Below, one piece after another: positions 18,137 through 25,499 of a stretch of DNA of 64,000 nt (position 1 is the first letter of the stretch; each line of letters opens with the position of its first letter). The stretch covers positions 62,001-126,000 of the forward strand of contig JAIQFK010000012.1 of the NCBI GenBank assembly GCA_020073305.1. Reading direction: 5' to 3'. Below the pieces are notes generated by a model. The model made no database searches and was not told where the DNA came from. It saw nothing but the letters and a program-made list of their open reading frames with translations. The DNA comes from Terriglobia bacterium. GTDB taxonomy: Bacteria > Acidobacteriota > Terriglobia > Bryobacterales > Bryobacteraceae. The position numbers were made by a program, and so were the translations under genes.

Positions 18137-20748
18137 TGATCTGGAATCGGCTGAAATATCTGTGGCCGGCGTGGCGCCGCCGGCAAGAGCGCGATATGCG
18201 CGAGGAGTTGGAATCACTTACCGCGATCGCGGGCAGCAAGGAACTCGGCAACCTCACCCTGGCGATAGAGGACGCCCGTGCCACCTGGGGTTGGACGTGG
18301 CTGGAGAGTATCGTTGCCGACATCCGCTATGCACTCCGCACGCTGCGCAGCCAGCCCGCTTTTGTCGCGGTGGCCGTGCTCTCGCTCGCTCTCGCCATAG
18401 GCGCAAACAGCGCCATTTTCAGCCTCGCCGACGCGCTGCTCCTGCGCCCTCTGCCCGTGCCGAACCCATCCGCTCTGTTCGATGTCACTAGCACGACGCC
18501 CGACAACGCCTTTGAAGGCATGTCGTTCCCCGATTACCGCGATCTGCGCGAGCAGAGCCGCTCCTTCGCCGGCTTGGCTGCGTACCGGCTGACAACGCTG
18601 GCCGCCACCACTAATCCTGCCGCTCCGGGGCAGGTCCGGTTCGCGGTGCTCGTGAGCGACAACTTCTTTCCCGTCGTCGGAGTCGCGCCCTCGGCGGGCC
18701 GCGCTTTTCTACCGGACGAGGCGAATGCGCCGGGCCAAGCCGTGGCGGTGATCAGCTACGACTTCTGGCGGCAATATTCGGGCGAGCAATCCGCGATCGG
18801 CAGCAGCCTGCGGCTCAACGGGATCGTGTTCACGATCATCGGCATCGCCCCGGAGTCCTTTACCGGGCTTGACCGCTTCGTTCGCCCAAGCATCTACGTT
18901 CCGCTCGGGATGTCCCAGCGCCTGGGCGGCGAGCTGGCGAATCCCCTCGAGGATCGCGGTCGCCATGAGTTGACGGTCAAAGGCCGCCTGAGCACGGGCT
19001 CATCGCGGGAGTCGGCGCAGGCTGAACTGGCCGCCATCGGCGCAGCCCTCGAACGCGAGTACCCAAAGACGAATCGCAACCGGCACCCGGCGGTGCGCAC
19101 GGAATTGCAGAGGCGGATCCAGCAGACTCCACAAATGCTCGCACTCATCAAGATGCTGATGGGACTGGTGGGGCTCATCCTGATCATCGCCTGCTCGAAC
19201 CTCGCAAATCTGCTGCTGGCCCGGGCGCGTGCCCGCGGCCGCGAGATCGCCATCCGGCTGTCCATCGGAGCGGGACGGGGCCGTCTCGTGCGCCAGTTGA
19301 TGACCGAGAGTTTCATCGTTGCGTTGTTCGGCGGTGCGGTTGGATTGTTCTTCACATACGGCGGCATTGCGTTACTGCAAACGCTCGATGTGCCCAGCGA
19401 ACCGCCGACTCCCCTGGGCGTACAGATGGATTGGCGCGTTGTGCAGTTCAGCATCTTGGCGGCGTTTTCAAGTTGTGTCTTCTTCGGCCTGGCTCCAGCC
19501 TGGCGGACCGTGCGGATGGACTTCGTGAACGCTCTGAAAGATGGCGGGCACGGAGCCTCCGGACAAAGGCGCACGCTCGCACGGGATGTCCTGGTCGCCG
19601 GACAGATCGCGCTGGCCATGGTGGTTCTGATCGCAGCAGGGATGTTTCTCGCTGGCTTTCGGAAGATGCTGGTGCTGACCCCCGACTTCCGCACGGACCA
19701 CGTGATCAGCATGGATACGGTGCCCGCGCTGATCCACTACTCGCCCGAACAAACCATGGCCTTCTACCGCCAGCTTGTCGATCAGGTTCGCACGATGGCC
19801 GGCGTAAGGGCCGTCGCCATGACCGAGTCGCTGCCGCTGTCTCCCTCGCAGTCGTCGGTGACGGTTGTGCCTGAAGGCTACCAGTTTCCGAAGGGTCGCG
19901 AGAAAGAGCTCGAGTTCGGCGCAGCCGTCGACGCGGGTTACTTCAGCACCATGAACGTCGAGATCCAGCGCGGGCGCGCTTTCACCGACGACGACCGGGC
20001 CTCATCGCGCCGCGTGGCGATTGTGAACCAGCAATTCGCGAAGACCTACTGGCCGGGCCAGGATCCGATTGGAAAGCGAATTCGGCTCGATAAGCCGGAC
20101 GGCCCGGTGGCCGAAGTCGTCGGAGTCGCGAAGACCGGCCACTATCTGTTCGTGAACGAGACGCCGGCGCCATACGTGTACCTGCCCTACGAGCAAAACC
20201 CGCGCTCGCAGATGACGTTGATCGTGTTATCGGCCGGCAATCCGCGCGAGCTCGCGGCGCCATTGCGCGAGTTGGTTCGATCGATCGATGCCAACCTGCC
20301 GGTGTTCAACCTCCGACCCGTAGCGAGACTCTACGAAAGCCGCGCCACCGGTACGTGGTTGCAGTTCTTCCAGATGGTGGGGACGATGGGCGTCATCGGT
20401 CTGGCGCTCGCGACGACAGGCCTCTATGGGCTAGTCGCCTACACGGTGAGCCGCCGCGTCAAGGAGTTCGGCATACGCGTCGCCCTCGGCGCGAGCCGCC
20501 GCGACGTTGTGTGGCTTGTCGAACGCCGCGGGCTGATTCTCGCTGGCGCTGGTATCGCGATTGGCGGTGGGCTCACCGCGGTGGCAGTACCCATGCTCTC
20601 CGCGGGCTTTTTCGGACTCGGCGCATCGCCCCCCGCGGTGTACGCCCTCGTTCCGCTGGGGTTGCTGATAGTAAGCGCGGCTGCAAGCTATCTGCCGGCA
20701 CGGCGAGCCGCGGGTCTCGATCCGCTGCGCTCCCTGCGGAACGAATAG
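18133..20748 (+). CDS. Orphan ABC-type permease (acidobacterial MacB/FtsX duplicated type), 2
   Basis: This 871-residue protein has the same double MacB-core/FtsX layout as the gene at 12897, plus an N-terminal soluble prefix of about 60 residues (MMIWNRLKYLWPAWRRRQER...) with alternating charges. The permease proper starts at ADIRYALRTLRSQPAF. Helices are found around residues 75-95, 340-470, 490-515 and 745-865, and the closing segments are VKEFGIRVALGASRRD and PARRAAGLDPLRSLRNE. Its start overlaps the PadR stop (ATGA). No ATPase is adjacent. Substrate and function are unknown. Confidence 0.92.
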   Translation: MMIWNRLKYLWPAWRRRQERDMREELESLTAIAGSKELGNLTLAIEDARATWGWTWLESIVADIRYALRTLRSQPAFVAVAVLSLALAIGANSAIFSLADALLLRPLPVPNPSALFDVTSTTPDNAFEGMSFPDYRDLREQSRSFAGLAAYRLTTLAATTNPAAPGQVRFAVLVSDNFFPVVGVAPSAGRAFLPDEANAPGQAVAVISYDFWRQYSGEQSAIGSSLRLNGIVFTIIGIAPESFTGLDRFVRPSIYVPLGMSQRLGGELANPLEDRGRHELTVKGRLSTGSSRESAQAELAAIGAALEREYPKTNRNRHPAVRTELQRRIQQTPQMLALIKMLMGLVGLILIIACSNLANLLLARARARGREIAIRLSIGAGRGRLVRQLMTESFIVALFGGAVGLFFTYGGIALLQTLDVPSEPPTPLGVQMDWRVVQFSILAAFSSCVFFGLAPAWRTVRMDFVNALKDGGHGASGQRRTLARDVLVAGQIALAMVVLIAAGMFLAGFRKMLVLTPDFRTDHVISMDTVPALIHYSPEQTMAFYRQLVDQVRTMAGVRAVAMTESLPLSPSQSSVTVVPEGYQFPKGREKELEFGAAVDAGYFSTMNVEIQRGRAFTDDDRASSRRVAIVNQQFAKTYWPGQDPIGKRIRLDKPDGPVAEVVGVAKTGHYLFVNETPAPYVYLPYEQNPRSQMTLIVLSAGNPRELAAPLRELVRSIDANLPVFNLRPVARLYESRATGTWLQFFQMVGTMGVIGLALATTGLYGLVAYTVSRRVKEFGIRVALGASRRDVVWLVERRGLILAGAGIAIGGGLTAVAVPMLSAGFFGLGASPPAVYALVPLGLLIVSAAASYLPARRAAGLDPLRSLRNE

Positions 20749-20750
20749 CT

Positions 20751-21725
20751 TCAAACCGCCGTCGATGTCCGCGTTTGCGACTCCGGTGCTTCCCGCCGGC
20801 GCCGGCCGCTCATCAGATAAATAGCAGCGCGCAGTTCGAGCAGGGGGTCATCGGAGGGTTCGATGCCGTCTACACGAGGAATCGGGTCGAAGATAATGTG
20901 CTTCTGCTGCTCTGCGTCGCCGGAGGCCTTTGCCGTGAGAGCGATGGCGCCGAAATGAATCAACTGCCGTTCTCGAGGCCAGTGGATCGTGGCGTCGTCT
21001 ACGATGTCGCTCTTATCGGCGACCTGCACGTGGATGTCAAACCGGATCGGGCCCGCCGCCACGCGCTCGGTCAGTTCGTCGAACAGGTAGTTGGCGTCCT
21101 TGCCCTTGGCGGCCGCGTCGTCAAGATGTTGGATGCCCGCCGCCGGGGAAATGCGGTAGCGCCCGTAACGCGCGACCCCGTCCTGGTTGATGAATCGCAT
21201 CGCCGTCACGCCGAAGAAGGCCTCCTTCGCGAAGCTGGCAGGACTGGGTTTGGGCGTTTGCACAAAGGCGAGCGCGGCCGGATGTGTGCCGAGGAAGATC
21301 TCAATCGGAGATGGCGATGCCTTCGACTGGCTGCTCGCGGCCGCGGCGCGCAGGAACTCGAGAAACTCCTGGCCGGTCCGGGTCGGGAAGCTGTCTGTTG
21401 AATGGCTGATGATGTCGGTGTGCACGCGATCAGCCAGATGGAAGCGGATGGCGAGCCCGTGCGGATTTGCATTCGGGTCGTTGTCGGGGATCACAGGAAT
21501 ACCCGTCGCATCGGAGAACCGCACCGTGACGGGAGTCGAAGCGCGCGCGATGTGCGGCGCTCGCGTGAGAGACTTGGCCTCCGCGGATGGCGTGAAGGCG
21601 CCCGTCAGCAGAACGCCCTTGGCGTGAGCCGGGCGAAAGCCGGGGTGCACGCCGAAAATGGTGTCGAATTGCTTAATCAAATCGTTACCGAGCTGGATGA
21701 GCTTCTCGTCCGAGGGAAGGGGCAT
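20751..21725 (-). CDS. Small catalase-family heme peroxidase
   Basis: The protein is a 324-residue minimal catalase of the SrpA-like type, much shorter than true catalases (about 480 residues). The distal histidine is in FRPAHAKGVLLTGAF (His34), the distal Asn region is DPNANPHGLAIRFHL, and the proximal heme-ligand tyrosine is in AAIYLMSGRRR near residue 303. Such proteins usually peroxidise organic substrates with hydrogen peroxide. The start ATG 21725 has AAAGGA at a good distance. No signal peptide is seen; it lies convergent with the permease 2 gene. Confidence 0.9.
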   Translation of the reverse strand: MPLPSDEKLIQLGNDLIKQFDTIFGVHPGFRPAHAKGVLLTGAFTPSAEAKSLTRAPHIARASTPVTVRFSDATGIPVIPDNDPNANPHGLAIRFHLADRVHTDIISHSTDSFPTRTGQEFLEFLRAAAASSQSKASPSPIEIFLGTHPAALAFVQTPKPSPASFAKEAFFGVTAMRFINQDGVARYGRYRISPAAGIQHLDDAAAKGKDANYLFDELTERVAAGPIRFDIHVQVADKSDIVDDATIHWPRERQLIHFGAIALTAKASGDAEQQKHIIFDPIPRVDGIEPSDDPLLELRAAIYLMSGRRRREAPESQTRTSTAV

Positions 21726-21811
21726 GGTGCGTCCTTTCGATCCTTGTTTTAAGGATAGCTAGACAGATGCTGATCCATCGGAAATGGTTGCTCACAATTT
21801 AGAAATTCCCG

Positions 21812-22570
21812 TCAGGGTTTTCGGGCCAGGATATAGAGTGTAGCCGGACGTGTTCCCTGCTCGATCACCTGCAATCCGGCTTCCTGGAGGCGGCTGGTCC
21901 ACCACGCCGCGCTGGCCGTACCGCTGTGCAGTAGCAGCGGTCCGAATGTGAACTTCAGCCAAGAGTCTTTCGTGATCACCATCATCAGGAATTGGCCGCC
22001 AGGTTTCAGTACCCGTGCTGCTTCGCCGAGAGCTGTATTGATCCCTTCCCGATCCAGGTGATCGATGGCGTAAGTGCTCACAACTCCATCGAACGTAGCC
22101 GGCTCAAAAGGAAGCTTGCGCATGTCGCCGGCCTGAATGGAGGCGTGCTGTTCCACGCCCGCGGCCTTCAGGTTGGACAGCAATCTCTCCTGTCCGCTCT
22201 GCTCCGCGCCGAAGTGTTGCTTATACGACTCTGCAAAGAGATCCAGCGCGACGACCGTCGTTTGCGGACGCGCTTCGAGAACCATGAGCGTGGATCTTCC
22301 GGTACCCGCACCCATATCGAGCACTCGTCCCGCGCCCGAGGTCAGGAATGCTTGTGTAGGCAATGCAAGCCGCCCGTTGACGTCGAGGCCGAAGCGGGTA
22401 ACGAAGAATGCGGCGGCCGACCAGAGGGTCACCGCACCGATCAAAAGCATCAGCACCCTCGACCATTTCCGGCGGCGCCCCAGAAGCCAGAACAACAAGG
22501 CGATCGCAAGGACTACGAGGTGGCCGTAACTCAACCACCACGGGTATCCGAAGTTGATTTGTGAACTCAT
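21812..22570 (-). CDS. Membrane-anchored SAM-dependent methyltransferase
   Basis: The 252-residue protein has two N-terminal membrane helices (YGHLVVLAIALLFWLLG and VLMLLIGAVTLWSAAAFFV) and then a class I methyltransferase: motif I RVLDMGAGTGRSTLMVL, acidic motif II VVALDLF, then QAGDMRKLPFEPATFDGVVSTYAIDHL and the post-motif LKPGGQFLMMV. The substrate is probably at the membrane surface and unknown. ATG 22570 is preferred over TTG 22576. No operon partner is evident. Confidence 0.82.
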   Translation of the reverse strand: MSSQINFGYPWWLSYGHLVVLAIALLFWLLGRRRKWSRVLMLLIGAVTLWSAAAFFVTRFGLDVNGRLALPTQAFLTSGAGRVLDMGAGTGRSTLMVLEARPQTTVVALDLFAESYKQHFGAEQSGQERLLSNLKAAGVEQHASIQAGDMRKLPFEPATFDGVVSTYAIDHLDREGINTALGEAARVLKPGGQFLMMVITKDSWLKFTFGPLLLHSGTASAAWWTSRLQEAGLQVIEQGTRPATLYILARKP

Positions 22571-22647
22571 CGGCAAAGAGGCACGGTCTAATGAGTCTAT
22601 CCGAAAATCGGCACACGCGGACCCTGAGCCGTTTTCTCGCTGCTCTG

Positions 22648-22664
22648 GTCAGCGGATGCCAGAC
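22648..22664 (+). repeat. Short dispersed repeat, copy 1
   Basis: GTCAGCGGATGCCAGAC here and GTCAGCGGATGTCAGAC at 27383-27399 differ by one base, and both are preceded by a similar C/T-rich stretch containing TGCTC. Both are in gene gaps. They may be remnants of the same small element. Confidence 0.45.
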
Positions 22665-22702
22665 AACTCCGTGACCGGCGCCGCAGGGCAGACCGATATT
22701 TG

Positions 22703-23185
22703 TTACCAGGCCGGCTGTCCGCGCGTATCCCTGAGCGATAAGGTTTTCTCGCCTTTGTGTACTTCCGTCGCTACAATAAGGTCGGCTTCCATCCCCGCAA
22801 CCGCGAATCCCTTCACCGTCACGGTATCGCCTTCTCTTAACACCAGACCGCTCTGCTTCAGGAATCCCGATGGGGCCACACGGATCAGATTTGTTTGAGC
22901 GCCGGATTGCAGCCGGATTTCCACCATTCCGCTCTCTGCGGTCGCCCCGGGCAAATAAACCACTTCGGCTATTTTGCCTTCCACCGTCTGTACGTTCGCT
23001 ATGCTACTGGGCGACGCCGATCCTCTGAACTGCCGGCCCGCCGCAGAACCCTGATGCCAACAATGGTCGCAGTCCCGGCAGTCTGCGTAATGATGATCGT
23101 GGTGGCAGCAACCCTGGCCAACCGCGAGTGCTGCCCCGAACCAGTAGAAGCACGAGATAACGCCGAGAATTCCAAGTAACTTCAT
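22703..23185 (-). CDS. Exported Cys/His-rich protein with OB-like domain
   Basis: The 160-residue protein has a signal peptide ending near residue 22, then a dense metal-ligand segment: CCHHDHH at 26-32, then C36, C39, H41, C42 and H44. After a linker comes an OB-like beta-barrel of about 90 residues (VEGKIAEVVYLPG...EIRLQSGAQTNLIRVAPSGFL...LREGDTVTVKGF). Start ATG 23185 has GGGAGAAGG upstream. It is divergent from a PadR regulator whose own N-terminus is rich in Cys/His. Binding of a transition metal in the periplasm is a reasonable inference; no family name is certain. Confidence 0.75.
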   Translation of the reverse strand: MKLLGILGVISCFYWFGAALAVGQGCCHHDHHYADCRDCDHCWHQGSAAGRQFRGSASPSSIANVQTVEGKIAEVVYLPGATAESGMVEIRLQSGAQTNLIRVAPSGFLKQSGLVLREGDTVTVKGFAVAGMEADLIVATEVHKGEKTLSLRDTRGQPAW

Positions 23186-23327
23186 ATCCTTCTCCCTGGG
23201 CCTTCGGTTTCGAAAGGCAACCGGCCCCGCTTTTCCGGCATAGCCGCCACACGGCCGTGCCGAACTGACCCAACGACTCCCAGGTCCTTACGTCTCGGTG
23301 CGGACCCAAAGAGTAATAGACATATAG

Positions 23328-23361
23328 ATGCAACTTGCATATATCATGACATAGATGATAT
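23328..23361. promoter_or_regulatory. Two adjacent inverted repeats in divergent promoter region (candidate PadR operators)
   Basis: ATGCAA-C-TTGCAT (23328-23340) is a near-perfect palindrome, directly followed by ATATCAT, seven bases, ATGATAT (23341-23361). They lie in the AT-rich centre of the divergent gap, 28 nt before the PadR start at 23389. Position and symmetry suggest operator sites for that regulator, acting on both directions. Confidence 0.5.
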
Positions 23362-23388
23362 GCTTTGACAAGAGAACAAAAAAACGAC

Positions 23389-23895
23389 ATGCCGCGCCGC
23401 GCCTGCCCACGTCACGGGAAGCAACATCCATGCACTTGCGCGATGGGCAATCTGTACCGATTTGTCGAGCCCGTGCTCCTGTTTCTGCTGCGGCGGAAGG
23501 GGCGATCATACGGATACGAGCTCGCGAGTGAACTGCGTGAATACGCGCTGACCGACGCCGAAATCGAAATCGCCGCGCTCTATAGAACACTCCGGCAGCT
23601 CGAGGAAAACAATTGCGTCACATCCGAGTGGGATGTGGAGGGCAGTGGGCCGGCAAGAAGGGTCTATGCGCTCACGCCGCGGGGAGAACAACATCTTGAG
23701 GAGTGGGTCACGGTCCTAAGTCACATGTCCAGATCTATGACGCGGTTTCTCAACGAGGCGCAGTCCACCGTGAAAGACGGAAGCCCCGGTCAGAACGAGG
23801 GAAGACCGATACAGCGTGCCGCAAGCGAATCACAGTCCAGGGACTCAACGAAGAGCGTTCCTCCGAGCCGTTTGAGACGCCAGCACGTGAGATAG
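23389..23895 (+). CDS. PadR-family transcriptional regulator 2 with N-terminal Cys/His motif
   Basis: The 168-residue protein starts at ATG 23389 (a TTG at 23365 is an alternative). The winged helix is clear: LYRFVEPVLLFLLRRKGRSYGYELASEL...ALYRTLRQLEENNCVTSEW...RRVYALTPRGEQHLEEW. Before it stands ACPRHGKQHPCTCAMG, that is Cys-x2-His-x3-His-x-Cys-x-Cys, which could bind a metal or sense thiol redox state. The C-terminal 50 residues are polar and probably disordered. It is divergent from the Cys/His-rich exported protein at 22703-23185 and probably controls it. Confidence 0.88.
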   Translation: MPRRACPRHGKQHPCTCAMGNLYRFVEPVLLFLLRRKGRSYGYELASELREYALTDAEIEIAALYRTLRQLEENNCVTSEWDVEGSGPARRVYALTPRGEQHLEEWVTVLSHMSRSMTRFLNEAQSTVKDGSPGQNEGRPIQRAASESQSRDSTKSVPPSRLRRQHVR

Positions 23896-23952
23896 ACGAT
23901 CGGGCGATGAGTCCCCGACAGCTCTTTTTTTCGAATCAAGCTACACAACCGC

Positions 23953-24540
23953 TCAAGCGGCCATGCTGCGGAACACCCAGAAGAGGAAGCCGGCCAGGAA
24001 GATCGACGCGGGTAGCGTGAGAACTCATGCCATCAGCAGGTTCCGTACCGTTCCCCATTGCAGTCCGGATTGATTGGCTGCCATGGTGCCCGCGACGCCC
24101 GACGAAAGCACGTGCGTGGTGCTGACCGGCAAGCCGAAACCGTCGGCAGCGCCGATCGTGGCCATGGCCGTAATTTCCGCAGCCGCTCCCTGTGCGTAGG
24201 TCAGGTGATTCTTGCCGATCTTTTCACCCACCGTGACCACGATGCGCTTCCAGCCCACCATCGTCCCGAGACCCGGAACCTTGGACAGCAATTTGAAAAT
24301 CGACATCTCATCGGCCAGCGCCACCAGCAGCGCGAAGCCCAGAAGCAAGTAAGGCAAGATCGATGTGGCGCGCACTCCGGACAGGTCATTCACCAGACTC
24401 CATCCGGCGTACAACACGCCAATCAGCAAAACGACTCCGAACACGAGCACGCCCGCCCGTCCGGGACCCTTGGACAGTTTCTTCTCCAGCAGGGAAGCAG
24501 GTGCAGAAGGTTGAGACGTTACCGCCGCGGCAGAAGCCAT
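23953..24540 (-). pseudogene. PiT-family phosphate transporter remnant (internal deletion plus nonsense codon)
   Basis: The frame from ATG 24540 begins like acidobacterial PiT phosphate transporters (LEKKLSKGPG, then two membrane helices ending LLLGFALLVALA) but jumps directly to the C-terminal region GLGTMVGWKRIVVTVGEKIGK, PVSTTHVLSSGVAGTMAAN. The central part of the family, including the N-terminal substrate motif GxxDxxNA, is missing, roughly 300 residues. At 24025-24027 a TGA interrupts NLLMA-stop-VLTLPASIFLAGF at a position where relatives have Trp; the same frame continues as a good final membrane helix to a stop at 23953. The gene is most likely dead. Confidence 0.85.
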
Positions 24541-24728
24541 ATATCTCCTGGATGTTTCTCGATCACGCGAGCATATCGGACAGAGGCAAAAACCTGTTTA
24601 CAAATGCGTCACAAGTGGGTTACTGCGGGCAGAAGAGCTTGCGGCCACAGCTTGGATCAAGAACGTTGAACCTGAACGCTCGTCACGTTCGTGTGACCAG
24701 CCGGAACTCGATACGATGGTACCGGATC

Positions 24729-25499
24729 ATGACCGCCTTCGAGTTGTCCAAATGGTACCTGGATTGTGTCACCGATTCGGGTGACGCCTCGATCGCTTAC
24801 ACGGGGATGGTCCATTGGGGACCGGTTCGTCTTCACTACTCGAGCCTCCTAGAGAGCACGGCCGGGCGCGTCAGAACCAGGCATTCGCTACGACCGCAAA
24901 TCGAGCCAACCATCGATCACTCTTCGCTTCGGTGGCGCTCTGGCGCGTTCAAAATCGACGCCGAGTGGCAGACCGACTCCCCGGAAGTTCGCGAGACCAT
25001 TTTCGCTTCGGACGCGGGCTCCCTAGAATGGCATTGCCTCATGCCGCGCGCCCACGCCCGGATTCACAACCGCATCGGACTCGGGTACGTGGAGCATCTC
25101 ACGATGACCATCGCTCCATGGAAACTGCCGATTCGAACGCTCCGGTGGGGCCGGTTTGCGACGCCATCCGATTGGATCGTCTGGATCGACTGGCTGGGCC
25201 AGTTCTCGCGCCGCATCGTTTATTGGAATGGCCAGATAGCTTCCACCACCCTGCTCGAAGACGGACAAATCGAATTCCGCGACGGCGCACGCCTCATGAT
25301 GGACCGCTCCCTCGTCCTGCGTGAAGGCCCGCTCGGCGCCACGGCACTGTCTGTCATCCCGGGAGTTCGGGACACGTTCCCTGCGCAATTGCTCCAGGTG
25401 AATGAATGCAAGTGGCGAAGCCGCGGGCGATTCGAGCGCCCGGGAACTTCAACGGTTGAAGCTTGGGCGATCCACGAGAGAGTGGATTGGCCGAAATGA
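24729..25499 (+). CDS. Unknown protein, lipocalin/CrtC-AttH-like, coupled to the downstream fusion gene
   Basis: The 256-residue protein (from ATG 24729) is beta-rich and full of tryptophan. It starts with ELSKWYLDCVTDSGDASIAY, which is weakly reminiscent of the hydroxyneurosporene hydratase/AttH lipocalin-like fold, and contains FKIDAEWQTDSPEV, SLEWHCLMPRAHARI and GLGYVEHLTMTIAPWKLP. There is no signal peptide and no clear catalytic motif. Its stop overlaps the next start by four nucleotides (ATGA), so the two are translationally coupled and presumably act on the same, probably lipid or isoprenoid-like, substrate. That last statement is inference. Confidence 0.7.
   Translation: MTAFELSKWYLDCVTDSGDASIAYTGMVHWGPVRLHYSSLLESTAGRVRTRHSLRPQIEPTIDHSSLRWRSGAFKIDAEWQTDSPEVRETIFASDAGSLEWHCLMPRAHARIHNRIGLGYVEHLTMTIAPWKLPIRTLRWGRFATPSDWIVWIDWLGQFSRRIVYWNGQIASTTLLEDGQIEFRDGARLMMDRSLVLREGPLGATALSVIPGVRDTFPAQLLQVNECKWRSRGRFERPGTSTVEAWAIHERVDWPK

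Noticed and set aside
24025-24027. TGA in the PiT gene as another selenocysteine codon
   Set aside because: The relatives have Trp, not Cys, at this place, and the gene has already lost its centre; a TGG to TGA nonsense change is the simpler reading.
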